A stretch of 64,000 nucleotides of DNA, taken from positions 47,664,213 through 47,728,212 of the forward strand of contig NC_057761.1 of assembly GCF_010389155.1 (NCBI RefSeq), in the 5' to 3' direction. Below are positions 25,911-37,200 of the stretch, piece by piece. The notes under the pieces are model-generated. The model was not told the origin of the DNA and made no database searches. It saw only the letters and a program-made list of their open reading frames with translations. The position numbers were made by a program, and so were the translations under genes. The DNA comes from Erigeron canadensis (Eukaryota; Streptophyta; Magnoliopsida; Asterales; Asteraceae). The first letter of the stretch is position 1. The number at the start of each line of letters is the position of its first letter.

Positions 25911-26198
25911 CTATGTCACATTAATATATCCAAATTTTAAGCTTAACCCACTATAATTCAAGACAAACCCATATAAAAAAAATTATATATATGTTATATA
26001 AAATCATCTTGCATATTCTATAGAATGGAATATTTTTTATTACATATATTGAAGCTAAATATATAGTACATCTAAATTTTATAGCTTTACATCAACTAAC
26101 AATATATGCAAATACAAATAATAAGATAAAAAAAATAATAAAGATGTAGAGATGAATTGGACATAGGAAATGAAAAAGGAATTAAGAAAGAAACATAC
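25911..26198 (-). other. Probable 5' UTR intron of the IF-3 gene
   Basis: On the minus strand a good donor (TCTCA/GTATGTTTC) at 26198 pairs with an acceptor (GTGACATAG) at 25911, 21 bases before the ATG. The exon left between acceptor and ATG is a GAAGAAG-rich leader. Leader introns near the ATG are common in plants, but there is no transcript proof here. Confidence 0.4.
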
Positions 26199-26362
26199 TG
26201 AGAAAACTGAGATGGATTGGGCGTAGTGAAAATTGAAACAGAGGCTGGGTAGGAAGCTATGAAAAAGGGAACAGAGTGAGGGAAGGATCGGAATCAAACG
26301 GGTTTGGGCTCAATTCGGGTCATGTTCCAGGTCGTATTTTAGTTAACCCGTTTAATATTGAA

Positions 26363-26405
26363 CTAGTTGTATACCCCCGGCTTTGCCCGGGGTCGACACG
26401 GAAAC
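26363..26405 (-). mobile_element. Helitron-type 3' end
   Basis: On the minus strand a strong hairpin (CCCCGGGCAAAGCCGGGGG) is followed by TATACAA and CTAG, then T. This fits the Helitron 3' terminus, with a hairpin different from the other family here. The element would extend to the right on this map; I could not place its 5' TC end. Confidence 0.6.
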
Positions 26406-26885
26406 TTAAACACACGAATTATATGGAAATTACCAACCATTATAGTTGTTTTTCGATTTGCTTTCGTTTTATCACAAGTTTAGTTTTTAATAATGACCCT
26501 TATTTAGAAAAACCGATCCCATATGGTAGAGTTATTCACCACTTAACAGAACTAAATCAATATATATAGCCTTGTAATGTAGGTACCATACTTGGTACAC
26601 ATGACTAAAAGGTTTTCGTTTATTTACTTTTTTTAATTTTTTAACGGAGTATAAATTTATCTAGACGTTTGGAATAAAAGATGAAAAAGAATGAGTATTA
26701 TGATGTAAAGTGCTTTACAAATATAGTATTATGTGCGTGATTTAAACTTTAATTTCTCCGATTTTCAATTTGGCATACATATTTTTAGCCATATAAAATT
26801 ATATTAAATCCTTTAAACATGTAGATAGTTGCAAGTTGCAAAACAGTTTTGTTAATTAATGAAATTAGAATAGCCTTTGCCTAAA

Positions 26886-27280
26886 GGGATGTTTAGTATA
26901 ATGGAATGAAAAGGGAATAAAATGAATGGAAAAGACTTCTCTTGTTTGTTTGTAATGAAAAAAAAAATGAAAATAAAGAAAGATGAATCAATTTCATTCT
27001 TTTTATTCTCTACAAATTGTAAAGAATGAATGAGAATGAAAAAAAAAAAATTATTTTCTTTTTAAAATGTTATATGTAATAAATGTATTATTATTTAAAA
27101 TTTTATTTTTCATATATTCATTATATGTAATAAATGTATTATTATTTAAAATTTTATTTTTCATATATTCATTCTATGTGGTACCGGAATCCATTCTCTT
27201 TCTAGATAATCATTCTCTTTTTCACTATTTACATTCTTTATTATATTTTTATTCTCTATTCTTTGATTCTAAACACTCCC
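26886..27280. mobile_element. MITE related to 15243-15597, with an internal 51-base tandem duplication
   Basis: Ends GGGATGTTTAG and CTAAACACTCCC are imperfect inverted repeats. The interior has the same order of blocks as 15243-15597 (GACTTCTC-TGTTTG, ATTTCATTCT, TCTCTACAAATTGTA, TTATATGTA). A 51-base unit beginning TTATATGTAATAAATG is present twice in tandem at about 27069-27171. Confidence 0.65.
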
Positions 27281-28144
27281 TTTTTTTCATTCACACTAAC
27301 TTGACACGTCTCAATAATAAGAAAACAAATATGTCCACAAGATAACAGATTAACAATAACCATCTATATATGCACCCACCATTTCGTTTTATATCGGTAC
27401 AAATTAAGTGTTCCTCTCATTCTCTGTATAGTTTTATTCACCAACATATTCAACTTTCCCACAATATCATCCCACCGTTTTCTCAGCGAAAGTTTACGGA
27501 GCCACATATGTTAAAATATGCACAATATTTCATTTTCTTATCACCATAAATAATGTTATATTGCATAGATTCGTTGTTGTTGACGATATATCGTCATTTG
27601 ATGGTGGCGGCGGTATGTATCTGATTTCTTATATTTGTGTATGGATAGGTTAATGACAGTGTTTGGCCACCGGGGTTATAGATCCCGATGAGGTTTATGT
27701 CCAGGGTGGTTTGGTGGTGGTTAGGCGTTGTTGGCGTGGTATTTGGTCACCGGGTTTAAGATCTGGATGAGGCTGTTTATAACTGACGGTGTTGGTGGTT
27801 GTGAAGCTAAGTTGGCAGTGGTGTTTGGCGACGGTGGTGGTGGACAAAGTTTATGACTGACGGTGTTGGTGGTGGTTGTAGGTGGCCCAGTAATTCAAGG
27901 TTGAAACGGTAGAAATTAAAAGAAGAAAATAAGTTAAGTGCATGATTAATTTTGTAATAGAGATATACGAGTATATAAATTTTGTAAGTATTAATAGATT
28001 TGAATATTAAATGTCAGAAAGAAAAATAAAAAGAAAAAAGAAAGACAGGTGTAAGGCCATAACAACAGCTAAGAAACAAGGGAGCCAACCATAAGCTAAC
28101 TAAGCCGTTTACTTTGAATTATGGATTGTTATATATATAATATA

Positions 28145-28433
28145 CTAGCATGGTACCCGCGTAAATGAGACGGCGGTGGCCACAATGCGATGGTAACAGG
28201 CGGTGGTGGCGACTGACTGTGGTGACGACGAGTAGTGTGGGCTATTATGTAAATCTAATTAATATAATGGTTAGTATAGTTATTTTAAAGGTTGAGGAAC
28301 TAATGGTGTTTTTGTTTCATTTAAAGTGGGGTTGTATCGTATTTATGAGGTATTGTTTTAATGGAGGACAATTTTGACATTTTTTCCATGTAACTTTCAA
28401 CAGAGGTCTATTTTTTTTAATAAGGAGTATAGA
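28145..28433 (-). mobile_element. Small Helitron-type element (copy C)
   Basis: Reading on the minus strand, it ends with a decayed hairpin (CTCATTTACGCGGG), spacer, CTAG, and T follows. The interior shows the CGGTGGTGGCGA block and the AGTATAGA-type 5' terminus (TCTATACTCC in element orientation). It is shorter than copy B through internal loss. No coding sequence. Confidence 0.7.
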
Positions 28434-29713
28434 AGATAATGGCCTGGAAATACAAAATTTGGATGTGAGTGACAAATTTGCGTTTATCTTATGTGTCACA
28501 TCTTTATTTAAAATATTTACCACATATGTAACAAGACAAGTTCTTTGTTGTTCATATTTTTAAAAAACGTTGTTACACGAATATGTCTTAAACAAATAAA
28601 AAGAAGTGGATAAAATGCTTATGTTAATTTAACATTGATATCAAACGCTTTTTGGTAATTATCAACTAAACATATTGTGGGTGACTAAGAGTCGGTTGAG
28701 ATATAAAGGTTTGACGTGAAAAGAGTATAGTGACTTCAATTTTTCATTTTTAGTTAGTCGATGAGTTGGTTTGGTAATTGCACCAAGAGTATGTCTAGGT
28801 GTCTAACGTTTTGTTAGGTTATTTTATATTGAAAATCTTATTGTTGCGTATTAAAAAGACATTTTGTTAAACGGCGAATAAAGAAAGCATATATAATAGG
28901 TTAATAATCCATTCTATCAGGCCTAGGTAATACTGTAAGACCAAGGCGACATATGAAAAGCCCAACTAGCAAGCTAGCGTGTGACGAGCCTTTCCCCTCC
29001 AAAAATAAGATTAACATTAATCCATTCTATCGACTAAAGCACAGTAAGATTTATGAATTCAGTTTTTTTTTTCCTTCTAAAAAGTCACTTTTTTTAATTG
29101 TGATCATTTACCCATCAAGATGAACCTAAGACCGGTCCTTATAGGGACTTCCTTCGGCGTCCGCCGCGCGGCACCCAGAGGACGTTAATAGCACGGCCGC
29201 GTCATTTGCTGCGTCTCGTTCGTTTCTTCTATTTCCAGACGCGCGGCTTGAGTGGTTGTGGGGCCCGACTTGCACGTTTGATCCAATAAAAAAAAATTGA
29301 AATTTTTTTTTTCAAATACAACGGCTATTTTAGTTTGAAATTTTTTTTCTTTTTTCTATTAATACCACTTTCACACTACCATTTCAAAAAATAACCATCA
29401 CTTTCAAACCATTTTATCTTTCTCAAACCATTCCATAAACAGGAGAGGCATGAGAGGGGATTCAGATACGAGCACTGCTTCAGGCAGCTTATCTTTGTTC
29501 CTTTTTAGTTGTTCTGTATTCTGAAGTAGACTTTTTACTTGTTTTTAAGTGTGTTTTAGCAGTTTGAATTGTGTGTTGTCTTTTATTATTGTAATCTTCT
29601 TAAGTATTTTAATAAAATAAATCTACTTTAATTAAAATAAGTTTATTCATAATTTTGATAACATTACAAACTTAATATAGAAAAACATACAACATAATAT
29701 TAAAAGAGGCTAC

Positions 29714-30007
29714 TTATTTCTTTTGGGCATAAACTGCTCTGGCAGTGTTGATGAACTCATTCAAGGTAATAACCGCACAAGCAATTTCTTCCACAACTGC
29801 TTTAATTTTGTCAAACTTCCCCTGCAAATAAGTAAAGTATTGACACTCAAGCTCAGTGCAATGCCCCGTTTGTATATACTTGATTTGCTCTTGACACCAT
29901 TTCTTTTTCGCTTGAAGTTTTAGACCAATTTCAACAAGCTTGTCTTTGCACATTTCGTGGTCGAGGATATCAGTCATGATACTGTCATTCACTTGATCGA
30001 CAGTCAT
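29714..30007 (-). CDS. Small ORF inside the Harbinger-like element
   Basis: A 97-residue frame starts MTVDQVNDSIMTDIL and ends ARAVYAQKK. It is helical and charged, with a possible coiled coil (KLQAKKKWCQEQIKYIQ). I recognise no family. It lies divergently from the frame at 30368-30823 with about 360 bases between, inside one transposon. It is longer than most chance frames in this AT-rich DNA and may be a remnant of an element gene. Confidence 0.4.
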   Translation of the reverse strand: MTVDQVNDSIMTDILDHEMCKDKLVEIGLKLQAKKKWCQEQIKYIQTGHCTELECQYFTYLQGKFDKIKAVVEEIACAVITLNEFINTARAVYAQKK

Positions 30008-30367
30008 TGGACGTTTTTGGTAAGGGGCATTTCATGAAGAAGCCATTGCAGATATGTAAAAGGTTGAGTTTTTAAATAAAATATCTGGTAAGGAGTCATT
30101 ATTTATAGTTGAAGTCAAAGACGCTCCTCCAACGTTCAAAATTCAAAAAATTTACATTTACAGTCCCTCCAACGTTCAGTTCAAAACTTTTACAATTGAA
30201 GTCCCTTAAAAACTCAAAAATTTACATTTAGAGTCCCTTAACGGCTACCTACTTGTTTCATGTATATACCAACCCATAACATTTAACCAGTTTCATCACA
30301 TTATCACTGCTATCTACAATATCAATCTCCAAACTTGTTTCATCTACTAACTCACTTAGCATTCCAA

Positions 30368-30823
30368 ATGGCTTCATCATCATCATCATCATCAAATAAG
30401 ATCGTTCACTGACCTCGTATCACCGAAGATGAGATAAAAGCACAAATCATGGAAGATGTCAAGGAGGACACTCTCCTTCAAAATGAACTCTCTGGGAATC
30501 TGCTTTACCTACGGAAGAAGAGACACCAATGCAACCAACACATTCAGGAAATAGAAGCACCAGGCTGCAGGGTCTCGAAACACGAAGAAACATATTCTTA
30601 TTTTATGCAGGATGAGAGCAAAAGGGTGAAGAGGGCGATCGATCATGTTTTTAAGGCCGGTCACACGTTGACCGACCAATGCACTTGGACAGAATCGTAC
30701 CACGACAACTGCGGAGAAGGCAAATCAACGTGGGAAGTGAAATGCCCAGAACACAACCTGTGGTGGGTTAATGAAATGGCTCACCGTGGAATAGGAAAAA
30801 TGTCAATCAAAGATGAAGAGTAA
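30368..30823 (+). pseudogene. Element ORF broken by an early stop
   Basis: The frame starts ATGGCTTCA and encodes a poly-Ser N-terminus, then is stopped by TGA at 30410-30412. The same frame continues PRITEDEIKAQIMEDVKED and stays open to TAA after KMSIKDEE. The rest is rich in Cys and His (CRVSKHEE, QCTWTESYHDNCG, WEVKCPEHN, WWVNEM). A restart at the ATG at 30449 would give 124 residues. I do not recognise the family; the Cys/His spacing could suit metal binding, but this is a guess. Confidence 0.4.
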
Positions 30824-31628
30824 CCATATCATTATGTATTTTTTTTTCCAGTATTGTATTTTTTTAAATTGTATTGTCTTTAATTTTAAGTAATGTAATA
30901 TGTGTTTAAGTATTAATAAAATGTGTTTTGTTTTTAATTTTGTGTAAAAAAAATGAAATAATAAAATAGTGAATGAATAGTGAAGAAGTAGGAAAGAAGT
31001 GGGTATTATAAGGAGGGAGGTGTTCTTGGGATGTTCTTGGAGAGAGAAACCTGATAAATAGTGGAAGAAGTGGGGAAGAAGTGCCTCTTATAAGGAAAGG
31101 CCTAAACATAGACTAGATATGATATTAAATGATGTTGATGATCATATATAGTTGTGTGCCAGGAATTAAAGTCAACTTTTTAATTTGGATTTTGATGTTC
31201 ATTGTGATGAATATTTTAATATGTATAAGTTATCGTTTTATATTTATGTTTTTTAATTTTAATCGATAAGATTATGACATTAGTGACAAATGAATAGTAA
31301 ATTAACTTATCATATTAATTCATAAAACTTAATTATACAGATTTGACATTATTGTAATATAATATTTTCTTTAAGTTTAGTTAAATGACGACATTATCAC
31401 ATTAGTGATCATCTGTCATGTAATTAAATAATTAAAAAGGAAATAACACATTTCAAAGTTTGACTTAATGAAATTGTACAGTAAAGTGTTAGTGTTTTTA
31501 CAAAAAAGTCTTGTATATCGTATTAAATGATGATGGTGGTATGTAAGTTACAAAAATCAATGATCTTTTTTTGGACTTTTTTTAGTTGGTCTCAAATTAT
31601 CTCTCCCCTATATAGGGGTTGGGTATTG

Positions 31629-31803
31629 TAAAACAAGTATTAAAGTAAAATAAGTAAGACAAGATCTTGACCCTTAGATCATGGTTAAACTGGTGCACGA
31701 AGATTCACGAAATAATTGATACACAATGATTTTCATGATGCACGGTGATTTTCAATGAAGAAAAACATATTGTTTTATTTGTTTTACTTTAATACTTGTT
31801 TTA
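31629..31803. mobile_element. Foldback MITE with 25-base inverted ends
   Basis: The left end TAAAACAAGTATTAAAGTAA is the inverse of the right end. The inside has ATGATTTTCATGATGCACG. A diverged copy of the whole 175-base element lies at 48640-48822. It abuts the next Helitron copy within 30 bases. Confidence 0.75.
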
Positions 31804-31832
31804 TTTTACCTAAAACCTATTGTTTTATATAA

Positions 31833-32173
31833 CTAGCATGGTATCCGCACAATGCGATTACGGTGGCGAGGACGACGGTCTAGTGGTGTCGGTGACAACA
31901 TTATTGATGGTGGTGGTGGTGGTGGCGGTGTCAAATGGTGTAAGTTAATGTAAAGTTGATAGTGAAATATTTTAGAAAACATAGGCTTAAAGTGTTAATC
32001 ATTAAAATAAAAGTTTACAGTATAAATTAATTTATTAAGGACAAATTTATTAATTTATAAAAACTCTTTCCATGATAGGTATTTCTTAAGGGTAATTTAG
32101 TATTTTTGCATCTAATAATTTTCTAACACTTTTCAAAAATAGGGTGTTGATAATCATTATTAATGAGTATAGA
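31833..32173 (-). mobile_element. Small Helitron-type element (copy B), best preserved
   Basis: In element orientation (minus strand) it begins TCTATACTCATTAATAATG after an A and ends GCTAG before a T, giving the A/T insertion site of Helitrons. Twenty bases inside the 3' end is the remnant hairpin (CGCATTGTGCGGA). It is 341 bases long, with no Rep/helicase coding region, so it must depend on an autonomous relative. Confidence 0.8.
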
Positions 32174-32182
32174 TAAAAAAAA

Positions 32183-32394
32183 AAAATAGTCCTCATGTTG
32201 AAAGTTTCATGAAGAAATAAATACCCTTAATGAGTATGTAACAAATCAGTTCTTTTTCTTTTAAAATATTTCTATTAACCCTTTATATCAATTATCTAAC
32301 ATCACTCGACGTCGCCAATACCACTAACAGCCATCCCCCGCCACCACACCGTCGCCGCCACGAAAATCGCCGCATTGCGCGGGTAACGTGCTAG
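32183..32394 (+). mobile_element. Truncated Helitron-type element (copy D), head to head with copy B
   Basis: On the plus strand the 3' end is complete: GCCGCATTGCGCGGG, spacer TAACGTG, CTAG, T. Upstream are CACCACACCGTCGCCGCC and CCCTTAATGAGTATG, which are the inverse of blocks in copies A and B. Its 5' part is truncated and lies against the 5' end of copy B, separated by an A-rich tract. Confidence 0.65.
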
Positions 32395-32500
32395 TTGTAG
32401 GTGAAAATTAGTTAGTATGGTACCTACAGCTTACAACGGTGATAATAAATTATAAATATATTTTAAGATTATCAAAATTTTATGTTATGAAAAGGGGGAG

Positions 32501-32619
32501 TGATATTTATACAATAAGTTTTGGCCATCTACAACAAACGTATAAAACTTATTGCACAGTGTACAACTGTATCATGCAGGATTTATTGTAGATGGTTAAA
32601 AGTTGTTGTAGAAATATCA
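32501..32619. mobile_element. 119-base foldback MITE
   Basis: TGATATTTATACAATAAG at the left and the inverse of TTGTTGTAGAAATATCA at the right make nearly complete arms of about 38 bases, each including CCATCTACAA. The loop is about 40 bases. No coding potential; the target duplication is unclear. Confidence 0.7.
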
Positions 32620-32970
32620 TTTCCCTGTGAAAAGTGGGAGGTTTAAATAATAAATAGATAGTGGTTTTTTAGTTTTTTTTTTTAATGTGTCAAACTAGCA
32701 TTTTATACAAGAAAAAATTACAGAGTATAACTAGAAATAGATATTGAAAAACTTAGATGCATAAATTTATTTTCATAACCTATTTCTTGTTCAAATCCTT
32801 CTATACATTTTATGATGAGACAAAATATTTCAAAAATATTTACGATGGAAATCAGATTAGACTATTTTTACAATAAATACACAACCATAAGTACTTGCCT
32901 ATAAACAATCTCAAAGCAATACATTTTTCTAAGTCTTTTAACCCTTACTTGTGTCTCAATTATCGATAAG

Positions 32971-34247
32971 TGATGCATGATCTTATATTTTTATAGTTTT
33001 ATTAAGATATCTTTTATTTTTATAAGTTTATTTTTTTATTTTATTAGATAATGATGCATTGATTTCTTTCCTATTTTAGTGAGGTTAAGATCAGTATAAA
33101 TAGGAATTTCAGTTATTATAATAGGCAATGATGGAGGTGCTTCGAATCTGTTTGATCGTGAGGTTGAGCAACCCCAACGACTCGTGTTGCTTATTCCGGG
33201 ATTGGGAGCAGTTGAGCGAGTCGAACGACTACAACACCTAATCCTTGAATTGGGATTAGTATCATCGTCGACATAGAAGAAAACGGAACCGGTTAAAACT
33301 GTCTGGGACGAGTTAACCGGGGATGAGGAGCATCCTCCTAATGGCGACATTATATATGATTCTTCCCCGTATATGATGAATACGCGAATGAGGAATGATA
33401 CTTTTGGTTGAATGGTTTCATAGATGATCTAGTTTTGTTGGGTGAAAACGGTGATGTGGTGAATTCAATTAGTTCGGCACTGGATGGAAGCTATGATATG
33501 GTGGCTAATTCAAAGGCTAATAATATGGTGTTTTCTTATATTGAGCAGCATATCGTGGAAGAGCTAGGCTTTTTTTCGATAATAGAGGATAATGAAGAGA
33601 CGGTATGTCAATCTTTTACTTTTAGAATTCAAAATAATATCATCAATGCAACTGGGTATAACGAGGATAAATATATTGAAAAGATAGAGTTTGCAGCTAT
33701 GGAGTACAATAAAAAAAGGTATAGTAGGTCTCTTTGTTGGCACTTGCATGAATATGAAAGTAAAATTTCGATGTGTCATCCATGGTTTATTTCCATTGGT
33801 TTATGATGGACCTATAGAAAAACTAGTAAAATCGTTTAAACAATTTATGATCTTTGTGAGTATGATTCGAAGTGATGTTCCATACGACCCAGGCGGTTGT
33901 AGTTCGAATTCGTGTTCTCATGCTTGTCGAATCCTCGAGGACAAGTTTTTCCAAAGACGGAGAGAATGATGCAGTAGCATGATCTTTTATTTTTATGGTT
34001 TCATTAAGATATCTTTTATTTTTATAAGTTTATCTTTTTATTTTATTAGATAATTATGCACTGATTTCCTTCCTATTTTAGTGAGACTAAGATTAGTATA
34101 AATAGGAATTTTAGTTATTGTAATAGGTAGTTGATTATTATTGAGTTTATAAGAAAATTGACATGTTGTCAAGAAAACCTTTATAGTTTCGGTCTTTGAT
34201 TTAATCCTTTAGCATTGAGTCATTTGATTGCGTTTCAAACTGCATCA
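32971..34247 (+). mobile_element. Collapsed Ty3/gypsy-like LTR retrotransposon
   Basis: A 281-base LTR at 33967-34247 starts TGATGCA and ends TGCATCA. Its first 155 bases are repeated at 32971-33127 (AAGATATCTTTTATTTTTATAA, then GATAATTATGCACTGATTTC-like blocks). Just before the right LTR is a purine-rich tract (AAAGACGGAGAGAA). The coding sequence before it ends ILEDKFFQRRRE, which resembles the end of gypsy polyproteins (EDEFFQ-type). The left LTR is truncated and the internal part is only about 840 bases, without protease, reverse transcriptase or integrase. Two overlapping frames (33408-33806 and 33691-33969) are open but not recognised. Confidence 0.65.
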
Positions 34248-37200
34248 ATAAGTAATTGTTAAAGTTTTACTCATGAACAATGTTGCATTTTCACTTGATC
34301 AAGTTGATGTCATTATTGGTTTCATGCAATAAACATAATAATTTTATTAGCTTTTTTATTTTATTTTACTTCAACTGATTAACTTTTGGTTGATCAATGA
34401 TGACACTTGATTAACTAATAATCGTCAGAAAATGTTAATGATCATCAACTACAATTATTGATAACGTAATTCAGACTAACATTTAATTTATCTCATATAA
34501 ATATTTTGTGTAACCTTAAGTAGTGGCGAATGTATGTAGGGAGCAAGAGTGTACCCGCAAACAACCCATTTTTACGAATCCGACTTGTGACCTTTTGATC
34601 TACAAAAGTGAAGTACACAAACGAAAAAGAGAACTATGAGTCATCTTAGAAAAGAGAAAGCACCGAAACAACATGAAGGCGGCTTTATACATGCTGATAA
34701 ACACAAAGGCATCTAAAAGATGGGAAAATCTAATATGCAGCATATTGCATATCCATTAAAAAATAATTTTTAAAAAAAAAAAAACTTTTTTAACTTGAAT
34801 AATACAAATCTTTACCCCATAAATTTTACATCGTTGTAACCAATATTTATGCAGTCAACTGCATATATGGTATCGCCTTAAAAAATATAAATAAAAGTGA
34901 AAACATCCTCTCATGAACATCGGTTCTTATTGTAGCAAAACCATTGTATCATACTAATATGTGATTTCCTGGAGAAATTTCTCTTATACCAGTAATTGTT
35001 TCAAGATCTCTTCAATCATATTTAGATGATCGACTTCTAACATTGTCGTTTTGAATTTACGCCATTTGACCCACAACTCTGGTCTTAAAGGCAATCTTCC
35101 AATAATACTAAACCAGCCACTTAAATTCCATCTTAAAAAAGTAATAACTGTTGGATGAAAAATTTAAATGAATGTCGACCCTTAGATTAGTTTCCACCTC
35201 ACTTTCCTTTTTCAGATTTATTATCTACATATTAAAATAATTTCATATTTATGTAAATTAAATAAATGGTTGTACACATACCATTATAGATATTATACTT
35301 TCTTGCTCAATCTTTAGACTTATACAACCGTTTTATAGATAATTGTATTATATTTTCTAAACTATTTTTAGTATATTTGTTTTCATCAATTTTCTTTGTG
35401 TAACTAAATCAAAAGAAATATATTTCTTCACCATTAAATCTATTCTTTATCATTAGATCTATACAAACTATACAAGATAGCTATATCTAATAAGTAAAAA
35501 AGAAATGAGTTTTTATCTCATTTCAGGTACACGAGAAGTCAATGACACTTTTAAAAGTGTAAAACTAAATTACAAGATTTGGGAACAATGTTTATGTAAT
35601 GAAAAGATTAGGAAAGAAAAAAAAAGTTAAGAAGTAAAAGTCATTTTTGAGTTATATTGTAAACCCAAAAATCAAAAGGAAAATAAAGTGTTATTTGCAT
35701 CTTTGAGTTTGAAAAAAAAATATATAACAATACAATTTACAAAGATACCATTTTTATTTAAAGTAAAATATGTGTAACTTGTTTGATACCTTATACTTTA
35801 TTATTTTATATAAATATAAATTGGAAGTTTCAAAAGATGATTTCATAAAAATTAAATCTGCTACGAAAAAAAAGTTCTAACCGTTTTAAATTTAATATAA
35901 TTAATACATGGTAAAAGAGTAATTAGTTTAACTTAACAATTAATTTAATATTTGTTACATGATATTAAATTCCACTATCACAATATTAACATTAGTTTAT
36001 ACAATTAATGGTCCCTAATATATGGCATAGTAGGTGTGAACGGTGGAGAGACATGCTCAGTAACAATATTTGCAGAAAAATTGGATTTTTAAGTGTAGAA
36101 GGGCATGATGATAATTACATTAAACAAAATGTTTGTCTCTTTCATAATCTAGTCAAATCTGGGCGGAAAGATTTTGAGCCAAAACCCCCTAAAGGTCTCT
36201 TTCTTCTCCATTTTTTTCTTTATGTAAAAAACTCAAGAATGCAAAAGGCTTTAATTTCTCTTTTTTTTTCTTCCCATATAAAAATTAACTCAAGAATGTA
36301 GTGTAAAAGTTTATTAGTACAACTTAAAATGAAATCTTTGATAATAATGTGATATGTTAAAATAAAAATTCCACACAATTATTTGTACCGTTCAAAGTTC
36401 AAATAAATTAACTATAAATACATGATTTAGAAATCTCGGTATCGATGTAAAATTACTTTTAAAAATTCTATAAAAATTAACTATAAAAACAAATAGTAGA
36501 CTTTTGAGGCTTAAATATTAAGAAAATAAATTTTAAAACTATAATCTTAATTATAGGGGAAACATATATGTAATTCTAATTGGGAAATTAATATACATTT
36601 AGTACTTTTTAAGAAGATGATATTTATCTGTTCACAAAATATGGTATCTACAAGCTCGCCTGAACGGTAATCATTAAATATTTGATGTAAGTGTAATGGT
36701 TAGATTTTGCTATGATGCTTTGATATTTATAAGATTATTTTGATTTTGTTAACTTTTCTTTATGTGTGTATTTATATAAGAATTCAACTATATAAAATAT
36801 TGTAAAAATGACTAATTAGTTACATGACTCAAAAAGAAGAAGAATCTATATTTAGTTCTTATTTATTTTCAGCTAAACAAATTTGGTTATTTTGAATTTT
36901 CAATTATCACTTGATACATTAATTTTAAGTTTACTAATTGTTTATATTAACATAAAATCATGAAATTTTATGTTTTTATCTTAACTTTGATTATAAATAT
37001 AATAGTCTTCGATGAAACTTTGTTTATCTGTAGATTAAGTCATTTTTGTAAGTACTAACTTACATCTTTTACATCATCATACTAATTAATCTATTAATAT
37101 TTGTCAATTTACGATATTATAAAACGATAATATCATTAGTTAATTATATATTCTCGCGTATTACGCGAGACAATAATCTAGTATATAGGATAAAAACTAC

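Larger units (their letters stand above)
29130..31102. mobile_element. PIF/Harbinger-like 2 kb non-autonomous element
   Basis: Left end GACCGGTCCTTATAGGGACTTC and the reverse of the right end (GGCCTTTCCTTATAAGAGG) are imperfect inverted repeats sharing TCCTTATA and CTTC. Both sides are flanked by TAA (29127-29129 and 31103-31105), the 3-base duplication typical of PIF/Harbinger. Inside are two small divergent reading frames and no recognisable transposase. The left 150 bases are unusually GC-rich (CCGCCGCGCGGCACC). Superfamily is inferred from the duplication and ends. Confidence 0.6.

Noticed and set aside
27067..27345. 92-codon frame with repeated peptide units
   Set aside because: The repeat is the 51-base tandem duplication inside a MITE; composition is that of AT-rich DNA, not protein.
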